Of a DNA stretch of 64,000 nt, positions 1 through 9,131 are shown one piece after another. The notes beneath the pieces were generated by a model. That model was not told the DNA's origin. It searched no databases and was given only the letters and a program-made list of their open reading frames with translations. Numbering within the stretch: the stretch's first letter is position 1; the number at the start of each line of letters is the position of its first letter. A program made the translations under genes and the position numbers. Source of the stretch: Hyphococcus sp. (GTDB lineage: Bacteria; Pseudomonadota; Alphaproteobacteria; Caulobacterales; Parvularculaceae); assembly GCA_021776335.1 (NCBI GenBank), contig JAJFGB010000011.1, positions 248,001 to 312,000 of the forward strand. Reading direction: 5' to 3'.

Positions 1-642
1 CCTTGAACGTTCGGGTAAAAACAAAAAAACGGCGCCGCCCATTATGGCAGCGAGCGCCGCCATCGCAAAAAACGGCGCCACCGGGCCGATTACCGAGGCG
101 GCGGCGCCAAAAGCAGGGCCGATCATGGCGCCAAGTCCAAACGCGGCGGCAAAGCTCGAAATGCCGGCGGTGCGATCGGTAATACTGGTGCGATCGGCAA
201 TATAGGCTTGCGCTGCAGGCGGCCCGGCCGAGCCGAAGACACCATAAAAGCTACGCGTCAAAACCATCAGGACATAAAGTGGTAGGCCGGATAGCGCGCC
301 CGCGAGGCCAAGCCGAACAGATGCGCCAAAGAGCAGCATCGAAATGGCAAATCCAAAAAGGCCGATTAGAATAAAACTCTTGCGGCCTTGACGATCGCTG
401 CGCCGGCCCCAGCGCGGGCCGAGAAAAACCCAGCACATTGCCGAGATCATAAAAATCAGCCCGACCTGGAAATTGGATAGACCGATATCGCGCGCGAGTG
501 GCGGCAGCACAGAAAAAACGATGGTCTGTCCCATACCCGCGCAAACAGCGCCCGCCAGCAACAACGCAATGGCAATTGCGCGCGCGCGCGGGGTGGTGGG
601 GCTGTCCGCAATAGCGGTCGCGCTTTTGTTTTCAATGTCCAT
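1..642 (-). CDS. MFS transporter (C-terminus outside window)
   Basis: This is a partial major facilitator superfamily transporter of the inner membrane. The frame is open from an ATG at 642 to the window edge, giving 214 residues. It begins with a polar stretch, then shows alternating hydrophobic helices. The segment after the second helix reads RWGRRSDRQGRK, the classic MFS loop 2-3 motif (G-x-x-x-D-R-x-G-R-R/K). Six helices of the N-terminal half are visible, so about half of a ~400-residue transporter is present. The substrate cannot be told; the look is that of a drug or metabolite efflux member (helix 5 region with many Gly/Ala/Pro). It is divergent from the GFA-family gene. Confidence 0.85.
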   Translation of the reverse strand, partial: MDIENKSATAIADSPTTPRARAIAIALLLAGAVCAGMGQTIVFSVLPPLARDIGLSNFQVGLIFMISAMCWVFLGPRWGRRSDRQGRKSFILIGLFGFAISMLLFGASVRLGLAGALSGLPLYVLMVLTRSFYGVFGSAGPPAAQAYIADRTSITDRTAGISSFAAAFGLGAMIGPAFGAAASVIGPVAPFFAMAALAAIMGGAVFLFLPERSR

Positions 643-772
643 GGGTGTTTAGCTTTCTCTCACCGCTGTCAGATCATGGGCCGGGCGCGGACGCAATGTT
701 TTGTGGCGCCCACCATTGGCGATGTGATGAACGCATCACTAGAATGGTAAGTGAAAAGTTTCAGGAGGTTGC

Positions 773-1258
773 ATGTCGACACAGGGTGAATTCACAGCAG
801 AAGGCGGCTGTGCCTGCGGTGGTGTGCGGTATCGCATCACGTCGCGGCCGATGTTTGTTCATTGCTGTCACTGCCGCGGTTGCCAGCGTGAAACTGGCGC
901 CGCGTTCGCGTTAAACGCTTTGATCGAAACCGAATGTGTCGAGATCATCAAGGGCGCCCCCGGTGCTGTGATGACGCCGTCAGAGAGCGGCAATGGCCAG
1001 ACCATCATACGTTGTCCGGTATGTCATGTCGCGGTATGGAGCCATTACAGCGGCGCAAAAGACAAAATAGCATTCATACGCGTTGGTACGCTTGATGAAC
1101 CGGACCTTCTGCCGCCGGATATTCACATCTATACGGTGTCGAAACAGCCTTGGATCATGCTGCCGGATGGCGTTCCTGCTTACGCAGAATTTTATCGCTG
1201 GAGCCAAGAATGGTCGGCTGAGGCTCTGGCGCGTCGCGCCGCGGTGTTGAAACGCTAG
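773..1258 (+). CDS. GFA family zinc protein (CENP-V/Gfa fold)
   Basis: A 161-residue protein of the glutathione-dependent formaldehyde-activating (GFA/CENP-V) family, small cytoplasmic Zn-binding proteins that mostly have no proven substrate. Cysteine ligands are visible in order: GGCACGG near residue 12, HCCHCRGC near residue 35, and RCPVCH near residue 83. Length fits the family (130-190 residues). The start is set by a good ribosome site (AGGAGG) 5-6 bases before the ATG. The family name should not be read as proof of formaldehyde activity. It lies tail-to-tail with the next gene, overlapping it by 4 bases. Confidence 0.85.
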   Translation: MSTQGEFTAEGGCACGGVRYRITSRPMFVHCCHCRGCQRETGAAFALNALIETECVEIIKGAPGAVMTPSESGNGQTIIRCPVCHVAVWSHYSGAKDKIAFIRVGTLDEPDLLPPDIHIYTVSKQPWIMLPDGVPAYAEFYRWSQEWSAEALARRAAVLKR

Positions 1259-1809
1259 GGAACCTTGCGCCATACAAACTCAAAATATCTGGGCCAGTGA
1301 TCCGGCGGATCGGTTTCCAGGTGGTTGTATTCTTCGCTGCGAATTTCATTTCCATCTTCGCTGACGCGCCAAAAAGTGCGTTCCTGGCCGGCAACACCGT
1401 CAGAATCTTCAAAATCACTTAGGCCGATATAAGCGCTGGCTTTTGCGTCATAGTTGAGCAAATAGCTCACCTGTCGCGGCCAGTTATCGTAGACAAAAAG
1501 TGTCTGATATGCGCCGTCGAGATCATTGTAGTTGAAGTGCAATCGAAATGTGCGCGTCTCGCCATCTTCACGTGTCCAAGCAGTGTCGCACTGAATATAG
1601 GTGTCCTTGAGGACATAAGCGCACGCTGCTTCGACGGTTTCCAGTCGCGCGCTGCGATTTTCTTCCCGCGGATAGGAAAGTGTAGCTTCGCCGCGCCATG
1701 CACCGACCAAAAAGCCCAGATCCTCGATCGACTTTTCGCGCTCCTGGCCAAACGCCAGCGCGGGTAAAATGTAAATGACGACCAGAGATGAGGTGATTAT
1801 CTTTTTCAT
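1255..1809 (-). CDS. small secreted protein, 'GAWRG' family
   Basis: A 184-residue protein with a clear Sec signal peptide (positive KK, hydrophobic core to about residue 20, cut near AFG/QE). The mature start reads EKSIEDLGFLVGAWRG, which is nearly the same as the mature start of the protein at 46803-47294 (EKSLDDLVFLTGAWRG), so the two are paralogues. This motif and the many beta-type segments resemble the DUF1579/DUF6265 type of small beta-barrel proteins, which are lipocalin-like. Function unknown. It lies directly downstream of the PQQ sugar dehydrogenase gene (9-bp gap) and is probably co-transcribed with it. Confidence 0.75.
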   Translation of the reverse strand: MKKIITSSLVVIYILPALAFGQEREKSIEDLGFLVGAWRGEATLSYPREENRSARLETVEAACAYVLKDTYIQCDTAWTREDGETRTFRLHFNYNDLDGAYQTLFVYDNWPRQVSYLLNYDAKASAYIGLSDFEDSDGVAGQERTFWRVSEDGNEIRSEEYNHLETDPPDHWPRYFEFVWRKVP

Positions 1810-1818
1810 GAAAGCCCA

Positions 1819-2961
1819 CTAATTTTCTACTGGCTCAAGGCGATAAATGCCGCCAGGGTCTGCATCTGTCAGAATGTAAAGATAGCCGTCGGGGCCCATG
1901 CGGACGTCTCGAATGCGCTCGTCAAGTTCCGCAAGAAGATGTTCCTGAAACAGGATGCGATCGTCGCGAAGTTCCATACGGACCAACCGCCGATCGCCAA
2001 GGCTGCCCATAAAAAGATCGCCTCGCCAATGGGGAAACTGATTGCCGGCATAAAAGGCCAGGCCTGACGGCGCTGTTGAAGGGCGCCAGTAAATTAATGG
2101 CCCTTCGACGCCTTCAAGTTCAACATCGTCAGTGATAATTGATCCATCATAATCGATTCCATAGGTTGCGATTGGCCATCCATAGTTGGCGCCGCGCATC
2201 AGGATATTGATTTCATCACCGCCAAGCGACCCGTGCTCAGAAAACCAAAAGGCGCCTGTCTCAGGATGTGACGCAATGCCTTGCACGTTGCGCACGCCAT
2301 AGGCCCATATTTCGGGACGCGCGCCCGCATCACCCGAGAAAGGATTATCTGTGGGGATGGTTCCATCATCATTGATCCGAATAATGGTTCCGGTGCTTGA
2401 ATCGAGTTTCTGTGAGTCACCAGGCAAGTGCCGACGGTCGCCAAATGTCGCGAAAAGGTTCCCGTCTTTACTCCAGGTGAGGCGGCATCCGGAGTGATGA
2501 TATTCTTCTGAACGATCATTGCCTTCGAAGATGACCTCGAGATCAACAAGGGCAAGCCCATCAAGCCGCGCACGGGCGATGCGGCTAACATTGGAATCAT
2601 AGTCGCCATGGAGGAAACAAAAATATACCTGCTGATTTTGTGCGAAATCCGGGTGTACGGCCACGCCGAGCATGCCTGCGGATTGTTCATCGCGTCTCAA
2701 AACCGTCGGCGCGCCTCTAAGCGACACAGACGCGACGCCATTTTTTACGATTTTGACCGCACCAGACCATTCAGTGACGATGAGCCTGCCATCGGGGAGA
2801 AAATCCAGGCTCCATGGGTCGGCGAGTGCGCCGGTGATCTCAACGAGTTGAAATTCTGCCTGATGCGATGTCTCCGTTAGGATGACCTCACCTGTGTCAG
2901 ACGACGCTGGCGTGGATGTCTGAAAGGCAACCGCCGCCAGGGCAAGCAGGATCGGGCGCAT
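1819..2961 (-). CDS. PQQ-dependent sugar dehydrogenase (GSDH family), secreted
   Basis: A 380-residue periplasmic six-bladed beta-propeller of the glucose/sorbosone dehydrogenase family, which oxidises aldoses with PQQ. Visible family signatures: DPWSLDFLPDGRLIVTEWSG at the mature N-terminus, a HHSGCRL segment, and EHGSLGGDEINILMRGANYGWP (substrate/Ca-PQQ region). The start at 2961 is chosen because GGAG lies 9 bases upstream and the first 21 residues form a signal peptide; an in-frame upstream codon at 3000 would add a polar extension. A second family member lies at 22450-23664. Sugar specificity cannot be read from sequence; the YliI (Asd)-like branch is the best guess. It is divergent from the winged-helix regulator. 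Confidence 0.85.
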   Translation of the reverse strand: MRPILLALAAVAFQTSTPASSDTGEVILTETSHQAEFQLVEITGALADPWSLDFLPDGRLIVTEWSGAVKIVKNGVASVSLRGAPTVLRRDEQSAGMLGVAVHPDFAQNQQVYFCFLHGDYDSNVSRIARARLDGLALVDLEVIFEGNDRSEEYHHSGCRLTWSKDGNLFATFGDRRHLPGDSQKLDSSTGTIIRINDDGTIPTDNPFSGDAGARPEIWAYGVRNVQGIASHPETGAFWFSEHGSLGGDEINILMRGANYGWPIATYGIDYDGSIITDDVELEGVEGPLIYWRPSTAPSGLAFYAGNQFPHWRGDLFMGSLGDRRLVRMELRDDRILFQEHLLAELDERIRDVRMGPDGYLYILTDADPGGIYRLEPVEN

Positions 2962-3076
2962 GAGGCAATTCTCCGTAAATAAGATGAACTCACGCCTCAC
3001 TCATGCCGTTACCCCATTCCATTCGTCCTCTTGACGGCTTCAAGAAATCTTCAAGTTCTTTCCAAGAAGGTGGTTT

Positions 3077-4936
3077 TTGGCGTTTTGCGGCGGGTGCGGC
3101 CACCGATATGCTATGGACCTCTCGGCAACTTCGTTGCACTCAGATAATGCAAAGGGTGAGTTTAGCGTGGCGATGAAGTTTCAACTCGGCGATTGGCTGA
3201 TCGACGAGGAGGCTAATCTTTTGCTGGGCGTTGACGGTGAAACCCGGCTGGAGAAACGGGTGATGGCGGTTCTTGTAGAACTTGCCGCCGCCGAAGGCGC
3301 GGTCGTTTCCAAAGACACATTGATTGAGACCGTGTGGAACGGCGCCATCATCAGCGACCATTCCGTTGCCAACGCCATCAGCGATTTGCGCCGCGCCCTG
3401 GGCGATAACACGCGCAATCCGCGCTATATTGAGACAATCCCGAAACGCGGCTACCGGCTTTTGGCCATGCCTCAGTTTTTGCAGGGCGTGAACAATTCTA
3501 TACATGAGGGGCAGGACACCCGGCGGCGCAGGCACAGATGGCCATGGGCGGCAGGCGTTGTTCTTCTGACGTTGGCAGTTGCGGCGATTTTTTTCTGGCG
3601 GGTTTCCACACCAGATCTTCCACCGAAAATCTTTCTGACAGATTTCGACAATGCAACCGGCGATGCGCATTGGGATACTGCCGCCGCTGCGTCTGCGGAG
3701 ATGCTGACGGTTGTGCTTGCCGGGGGAGAATATCGGCTTGTGCGCTGGCGTGATGACAATTTTGATGCCGCTGATGTTGGCGCCCGTGATCGCATTTTGA
3801 GCGGAAGGCTAATTGTCGATGGTGATGCGCCAATTTTGTCTGTTCAGCTTGTTGACGGCGCCGATCGCTCAACACTCTGGGCTGCCTCTTATGATGTTGA
3901 CACTATGCATTTTGCGGCGATGGCGCGTTCGATTGTTGCCGATCTGCGCACGCCTTTAAAGTTGGAACATGAAAGCATTGCAACCCTGGCGGTGAGCGAT
4001 CCCGCAATTTTTGAACAATATTGGCGCGCGCGTTACCTTTGGAGTTTGCGTGAACATGGCGCTATTCGCGAAGCACTGTCTCTTCTGTCCAATATCACTG
4101 CGCGGGCGCCGGATTTTGCACCGGCGCATGCTGCGATCGCCGATATCTATGCGCACAAAACCGCCGAAGAACTTGGTCTTACACGACAAGACACGTTTAT
4201 GCGCGCAGAGCAGCATCTAACCCGTGCGCTCGCGCTTGATCCGAATTTGAGCGATGCTTTTGTTTCGCGTGCCTATTTGGCGTTCTTTCGCGACGGCGAT
4301 ATTGAAGGCGCGCTTGCCTATATCGATAATGCGATTGCATTGCGTCCGGAAAATGCCATTGCCTGGCAAACCAAAGCGATGATTGCGAGCGCTACGGGGA
4401 AAGTAGACCTCAGCCTTGAATCTGTGGCGCGTGCGCGTGGGCTTGATCCGTTGTCTGCAAGCCTGTTGTGGGACGAAGTCTGGTTCTTGTATATCGCAGG
4501 GCGTTATGAAGAAGCGCTTGAGGCGGCGTCGCACGCACGGCGAATATCAGCGCCGGTGGTGATCTATGAAGCGCTTATTCATTTGGCGCGCGGCGATGAG
4601 GATGCGGCGTTTCAGTCCTGGTTGTTGCGGGCGAAAGACCGCGGCCTTAACGACGCAGCGCTGGACGAAATTGCAGCGATAGCCCAATCCCACGGCGCAA
4701 AAGCCGGGCTCGCCGCTCTTGCCAAAAGCGGCTATTCGGAACATCCCGTGCCGCGGGCGGCACTTTACGCGGCGCTGGGACTATATGAGGAGGCGACCGC
4801 GACATTGCTCTCCTATCAGCGTGCCGAGAAAAGCTGGTGGCTCAGCTGGTACGCCGTGATCCCCGCTTTTGATCCCATTCGCGATGATCTCCGGCTCGAG
4901 GCGTTTTCACAGAAAACATCGGGAATTTCAGGCTAA
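3077..4936 (+). CDS. membrane-anchored winged-helix regulator with TPR domain (CadC-like)
   Basis: A one-component regulator. The N-terminal OmpR/PhoB-type winged helix (about residues 33-128) contains LIETVWNGAIISDHSVANAISDLRRALGD and IETIPKRGYRLL, hallmark recognition-helix and wing sequences. One transmembrane helix follows (about 156-176, WPWAAGVVLLTLAVAAIFFW). The periplasmic part starts with a TolB-like/FlgO-like domain and ends in TPR-type helical repeats (about 370-560). DNA binding at the membrane in response to a periplasmic signal is the family model; target genes are unknown. Possible internal starts are ATG 3113 and ATG 3173; the DNA-binding domain would be complete from either. 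It is divergent from the PQQ sugar dehydrogenase, a possible target. Confidence 0.8.
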   Translation: MAFCGGCGHRYAMDLSATSLHSDNAKGEFSVAMKFQLGDWLIDEEANLLLGVDGETRLEKRVMAVLVELAAAEGAVVSKDTLIETVWNGAIISDHSVANAISDLRRALGDNTRNPRYIETIPKRGYRLLAMPQFLQGVNNSIHEGQDTRRRRHRWPWAAGVVLLTLAVAAIFFWRVSTPDLPPKIFLTDFDNATGDAHWDTAAAASAEMLTVVLAGGEYRLVRWRDDNFDAADVGARDRILSGRLIVDGDAPILSVQLVDGADRSTLWAASYDVDTMHFAAMARSIVADLRTPLKLEHESIATLAVSDPAIFEQYWRARYLWSLREHGAIREALSLLSNITARAPDFAPAHAAIADIYAHKTAEELGLTRQDTFMRAEQHLTRALALDPNLSDAFVSRAYLAFFRDGDIEGALAYIDNAIALRPENAIAWQTKAMIASATGKVDLSLESVARARGLDPLSASLLWDEVWFLYIAGRYEEALEAASHARRISAPVVIYEALIHLARGDEDAAFQSWLLRAKDRGLNDAALDEIAAIAQSHGAKAGLAALAKSGYSEHPVPRAALYAALGLYEEATATLLSYQRAEKSWWLSWYAVIPAFDPIRDDLRLEAFSQKTSGISG

Positions 4937-4980
4937 CGGATGGCGATCATGCCTGCGGTTGATGCGCCAGACGCGCATCG

Positions 4981-6165
4981 ATGGACCTGACACAGCGCAT
5001 CGCCTATATCCGCGCCATGACGACACTGGACCTCAATAATCCGCCGGCAAATGAGCCGTCGCTGAAAAACCTCGCAGGGATGACCCGACGGGAGCTCGGC
5101 GCCGCGCTGTCTGATGTCTTTGGGTTAGAGGAGAAAAAAACACGAATGCGGGCGAGCCAACTCTGGCGTTGGATCTATCAAGCGGGCGTCAAAGAGTTCG
5201 CTGATATGACCGATATCTCCAAAGAGATGCGCAACGATCTTGCAAAACACTTTACCCTGGCGCGTCCGGAGGTGATTGAGCGACAGGTTTCAACCGACGG
5301 CACGCGCAAATATCTGTTGAGAATGGGCCCGGGAATTGAAGTCGAGTGCGTATTCATTCCCGGCGTTGGCCGGGCGGGCGCTTTGTGCGTATCCAGCCAG
5401 GTCGGTTGCACGCTGAATTGCACCTTCTGTCATACAGGCACACAAAATCTTGTCCGTAATCTGACTGCTTTTGAAATTATTGCGCAGGTGTTGGCCGTAA
5501 AGGACGACCTTGAGGAATGGCCGTCTGACAGAGAAGATCGAAACCTTTCCAACATTGTCTTTATGGGCATGGGTGAACCGCTTTATAACCTCGATCATGT
5601 CGCCAATGCGATCGACGTGATTTCCGATGGCGAGGGAATATCCCTGTCGCGGCGGCGCATCACAGTTTCGACATCCGGTGTCGTGCCCGAAATGGCCCGG
5701 TTGGGCGAAGAAACATCGGCGATGTTGGCGATTTCGCTTCATGCGACGAATGATGCGTTGCGCGACGAACTGGTGCCCATCAATCGAAAGTATCCGCTCA
5801 CGGAACTTCTTGACGCTTGCCGGAATTATCCCGGCGCCAGCAATGCGCGCCGCATCACTTTTGAATATGTGATGCTCAAGGGCGTCAACGACACAGACGC
5901 TGAGGCGCAGGCGCTGGTGCGGCTGCTAAAAGGCATTCCCGCGAAGATTAATCTCATCCCGTTTAATCCCTGGCCGGGTGCGCCTTATGAGTGCTCGTCA
6001 TGGGGTCGCATTGAGGCTTTCGCCGATATCGTCAATCGCGCGGGCTACGCCTCGCCGATCCGTACGCCGCGCGGCCGCGATATTTCTGCGGCTTGTGGGC
6101 AACTAAAATCGGATAGCGTCAAAAAACGCGCAAGTGAGCGGCGGCGTGAAGCCGCTATTTCCTGA
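4981..6165 (+). CDS. rlmN: 23S rRNA (adenine-C2)-methyltransferase RlmN, radical SAM
   Basis: A 394-residue radical-SAM enzyme that methylates C2 of A2503 in 23S rRNA and A37 in some tRNAs. The radical-SAM cysteines are visible as CTLNCTFC (C-x3-C-x2-C) near residue 142. [15 protein letters not shown] and the C-terminal [15 protein letters not shown], with the conserved methyl-carrying cysteine, are typical of RlmN. Length is normal. An alternative start is ATG 5017, removing 12 residues; neither start has a strong ribosome site. arfB follows at once, so these two translation-related genes probably share a transcript. Confidence 0.95.
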   Translation: MDLTQRIAYIRAMTTLDLNNPPANEPSLKNLAGMTRRELGAALSDVFGLEEKKTRMRASQLWRWIYQAGVKEFADMTDISKEMRNDLAKHFTLARPEVIERQVSTDGTRKYLLRMGPGIEVECVFIPGVGRAGALCVSSQVGCTLNCTFCHTGTQNLVRNLTAFEIIAQVLAVKDDLEEWPSDREDRNLSNIVFMGMGEPLYNLDHVANAIDVISDGEGISLSRRRITVSTSGVVPEMARLGEETSAMLAISLHATNDALRDELVPINRKYPLTELLDACRNYPGASNARRITFEYVMLKGVNDTDAEAQALVRLLKGIPAKINLIPFNPWPGAPYECSSWGRIEAFADIVNRAGYASPIRTPRGRDISAACGQLKSDSVKKRASERRREAAIS

Positions 6166-6166
6166 A

Positions 6167-6580
6167 ATGCGCGTTAATGACCGCATTACAATAAACGATT
6201 GGGAAATAACGGAAAGCTTTATACGCGCTTCCGGCCCCGGCGGCCAGAATGTCAACAAGGTTGAAACAGCGGTGCAATTACGCTTTGCCGCCATGGCCTC
6301 GCCGTCGCTTCCCGATGACGTTAAAGCGCGATTGAAAAAGATTGCCGGGCGGCGCCTCACCAAGGAGGGTGAGCTTGTCATTGAGGCGAAGCGCTATCGC
6401 AGCCAGGAGCGCAATCGCGTCGACGCCCGGGCGCGACTAGCGGCTTTGATCATCCGGGCCGCCGCCCCTCCGGCAAAGCGAAAGGCGACGCGCGTGCCGT
6501 TTTCACAAAAGCGTAAGCGCCTCGACGATAAACGCCGGCGAGGGGAGGTTAAGTCCGGCCGCGCTCGACCGGACGACTAA
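6167..6580 (+). CDS. arfB: alternative ribosome-rescue factor ArfB (peptidyl-tRNA hydrolase)
   Basis: A 137-residue codon-independent peptide-release factor that frees stalled ribosomes. The catalytic loop reads SGPGGQNVNKVETAVQLRF near residue 25, with the universal GGQ. The C-terminal tail is very basic (KRKATRVPFSQKRKRLDDKRRRGEVK), which in ArfB enters the empty mRNA channel. The start is taken at ATG 6167, two bases past the rlmN stop; a GTG at 6134 would overlap rlmN and add 11 residues not typical of the family. Length matches E. coli ArfB (140 residues). Confidence 0.92.
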   Translation: MRVNDRITINDWEITESFIRASGPGGQNVNKVETAVQLRFAAMASPSLPDDVKARLKKIAGRRLTKEGELVIEAKRYRSQERNRVDARARLAALIIRAAAPPAKRKATRVPFSQKRKRLDDKRRRGEVKSGRARPDD

Positions 6581-6652
6581 ATGTAGCGCTGAGTGTAGTT
6601 GCAAAATGGCAAAAGGAAGGAGTACCACTGATGTGCTTCAAACGAGGACAGG

Positions 6653-7405
6653 ATGGACAGGTCAGAACCAATCCCGGACCACCGGGCGCATTACGAGGAA
6701 CACGGTTGGGCGCATGTGAAACGTGTGCTGCCGATCGAAGTTGCTGACGCAACGCTGTATAAAATGCAGCAGGAGCTTGGCGGCGACTGGGAAAGCTATC
6801 AGGGCGATTACATCAAGACTTTTCTAACCGATAAGCGCGCCTTTGAATGCTACTCCTTTGACTATACGCCTATGTCGACCCTGCAATGGGGTCTGACGCC
6901 TTATGTTTCAACGCTGGTCGGGAAGGATTTGCTGCCGACCCATTGTTATTTTCGGGTCTATCGCAAGGGTGATGTCTGTCATGTGCACAGCGATGCGCAT
7001 GCGTGCGAGCACGCCATGTCGCTGACGCTCGGATACTCAAATGACTATTTGTGGGAATTTAACATCAGCGACAAATATTTCGAAGCTGATGTCGGTAAGC
7101 CCGTGGACGCTGCGCGGCGCGAAAAGCACCTTGGCTTTCACAACCTGCTTTTGTCTGTTGGTGATGGTGTTCTATATAATGGCATCAATTATTTGCATGG
7201 GCGGGTTAAACCAAACCCCAATAAATGGTCGGCGCAGATTTTTTTGCACTGGGTCGATCGCGCCGGAAAATACGCCCATCATGCCTTTGACGGCCGTGCT
7301 GCCGATGTTGTCAAGCGCGCTGAATTTGAGTTTCCCGCCGAAGACGCACCAGAAAAAATAAATCCGAACCGCGCTGATATAGTGATGGCGCGTCGCGACG
7401 ACTAG
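6653..7405 (+). CDS. 2OG-Fe(II) dioxygenase-like protein
   Basis: A 250-residue cytoplasmic protein with the double-stranded beta-helix signature of 2-oxoglutarate/Fe(II) oxygenases. RVYRKGDVCHVHSDAH near residue 105 supplies the H-x-D iron ligands, and YNGINYLHGR near residue 180 supplies the distal histidine plus the arginine expected to bind 2-oxoglutarate. The N-terminal DHRAHYEEHGWAHVKRVLP is typical of phytanoyl- or prolyl-hydroxylase-like members. The substrate is unknown. GAGGACA sits just before the ATG at 6653. It precedes a secreted M20 peptidase by 32 bp and could share its transcript. Confidence 0.65.
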   Translation: MDRSEPIPDHRAHYEEHGWAHVKRVLPIEVADATLYKMQQELGGDWESYQGDYIKTFLTDKRAFECYSFDYTPMSTLQWGLTPYVSTLVGKDLLPTHCYFRVYRKGDVCHVHSDAHACEHAMSLTLGYSNDYLWEFNISDKYFEADVGKPVDAARREKHLGFHNLLLSVGDGVLYNGINYLHGRVKPNPNKWSAQIFLHWVDRAGKYAHHAFDGRAADVVKRAEFEFPAEDAPEKINPNRADIVMARRDD

Positions 7406-7437
7406 CGGCGTGTGATGTGCCGCGAAGGGATAATGCA

Positions 7438-8982
7438 ATGACAAAGCGCTCGGCAGGTTACCTCACGGTGGTTTTGACAAGCCTCGTGCTGGCGGCAAAC
7501 GCTCACGCACAAGGTGGGGCAACGGACACTGCGATTGCGGCTGCACGGGATTGGCGGGCGGACCACGGTCCGGAGATCGTGCAGGGCTTTGCCGAGCTTC
7601 TGGCGATGCCGAATGATGCCAAGGATTCAGAAAATATTCGCACTAACGCCGTTGCAATTGCGGCGCTTTTTGCCGCGCGCGGCTTTTGGATACAGCTTCT
7701 CACACAGGATGATGCGCCGCCGCTGATTTACGGAAGCCTCGAAGCGCCGGGCGCGACGCGGACCATTGCGATCTATATCCATTATGACGGGCAGCCCACG
7801 GAAGATGCTGCATGGACCCACCCGCCTTTCGAACCGACACTTTACTCCCGCGCGATCACCGAAGGCGGTGCGCCCATTGCTTTTCCGGAAACTGGCGATC
7901 CTATTGATGACGAATGGCGGCTTTATGCGCGCTCGGCGGGTGACGACAAAGCGCCGATCTCTGCGCTTCTTGCCGCCCTTGATGCGCTTAGCGCCGCTGA
8001 TATCCCACTGACGTCGAATGTAAAGCTGATCTTTGATGGAGAAGAAGAGGCAGGGTCCGAGCATCTCGATGAGTATCTGGCCGCACATCAGGAAAAATTC
8101 AGCGATGTTGATCTCTGGCTTTTTTGTGATGGTCCGACCCATCAAAGCCGGCGGCCGCAGCTGGTGTTTGGCGTGCGCGGCGTCACCGGGCTTGAGGTTA
8201 CAGTATATGGCCCTAATCGCGGCCTTCACAGCGGCCACTATGGCAATTGGGTGCCGGGACCCGGCTGGCGGCTTGCTAATCTTATGGCGTCCATGAAAGA
8301 CGAAAAAGATCGGGTACGGATTAAGAATTTCTATCAATCGACCGAACCGCTCACTGCGGCGGATCGTGCGGCCATTGCGGCGGCGCCTGCTGTTGATGAT
8401 CAATTGCGCGAGATGTTCGGCCTGGCGGCGACCGAAGCGAAGGGCGCATTGTTGGCCAAGCGTATTGCCTTGCCCGCTCTAAATCTCAGGGGCCTGAAAA
8501 GCGCAGAAGTGGGCGATAAGGCGCGCAATATCATTCCGCCATCAGCGACGGCGTCGATCGGTTTGCGGCTGGTTAAAGGCAATGATCCCGAAGCGATGCT
8601 TGATCTTGTCGAGGCCCATATTGAACGGCAAGGCTACCATATTGTGCGGGAGGACCCGGATGCGGAAATCCGGGCAACCCATCCGCTGATCGCCAAAGTG
8701 ATGCGTTCGGGTGGTTACCCGGCGGTTCGAAGCCGGATGGATGACCCGGCGGTAGCGCCGCTTGTTGATGCGTTGGGCCGCGCCGCGCCGGACCTTATCC
8801 TGACGCCAACCCTTGGCGGGTCTTTGCCTCTTTACATGTTCGAAGAAGTCTCCGAGGCGCCGATCGTGATCCTGCCGATCGCCAACTATGATAATAATCA
8901 GCATGCAGCCGATGAAAATATCCGCGTTGGTAATCTCTTTTACGGGATTGATGCTTACGCAGCGGTGCTGACGATGGAATAG
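7438..8982 (+). CDS. secreted M20 family metallopeptidase
   Basis: A 514-residue zinc exopeptidase of the M20 (carboxypeptidase/dipeptidase) family with a signal peptide (KRSAGYLTVVLTSLVLAANAHAQ). Metal ligands and catalytic residues sit in IYIHYDGQPTEDAAW (H, D), SAGDDKAPISALLAAL (the bridging Asp region), FDGEEEAGSEH (catalytic Glu plus ligand Glu) and the last ligand His near NYDNNQHAADENI. A lid/dimerisation domain lies between about residues 235 and 400. The start at ATG 7438 has GAAGGGA 7 bases upstream; an earlier ATG at 7417 would break the signal peptide. It probably degrades peptides in the periplasm. Confidence 0.88.
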   Translation: MTKRSAGYLTVVLTSLVLAANAHAQGGATDTAIAAARDWRADHGPEIVQGFAELLAMPNDAKDSENIRTNAVAIAALFAARGFWIQLLTQDDAPPLIYGSLEAPGATRTIAIYIHYDGQPTEDAAWTHPPFEPTLYSRAITEGGAPIAFPETGDPIDDEWRLYARSAGDDKAPISALLAALDALSAADIPLTSNVKLIFDGEEEAGSEHLDEYLAAHQEKFSDVDLWLFCDGPTHQSRRPQLVFGVRGVTGLEVTVYGPNRGLHSGHYGNWVPGPGWRLANLMASMKDEKDRVRIKNFYQSTEPLTAADRAAIAAAPAVDDQLREMFGLAATEAKGALLAKRIALPALNLRGLKSAEVGDKARNIIPPSATASIGLRLVKGNDPEAMLDLVEAHIERQGYHIVREDPDAEIRATHPLIAKVMRSGGYPAVRSRMDDPAVAPLVDALGRAAPDLILTPTLGGSLPLYMFEEVSEAPIVILPIANYDNNQHAADENIRVGNLFYGIDAYAAVLTME

Positions 8983-9131
8983 CCCAGCTTCACCAAAGGT
9001 CGATTGTGGCGCCAAACAGAAAGGAGCCAGAGTCGTTTGTATATCGACCATTTTTGTTTGCCGGATTTCCATAAGATTGTTCGGGTCTTGCATTCCCGCG
9101 CCAGAACGGTAGTCAAGCGTCCGGAGTTTTT

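Noticed and set aside
645-914. Plus-strand frame of 89 residues before the GFA gene
   Set aside because: It overlaps the start of a well-supported gene in another frame and lacks a ribosome site and recognisable features.
7627-8403. Long minus-strand frame of 258 residues within the M20 peptidase gene
   Set aside because: It is an antisense shadow: the plus strand has a full M20 protein with all metal residues, and the minus-strand product has no recognisable domain and is Arg-rich.
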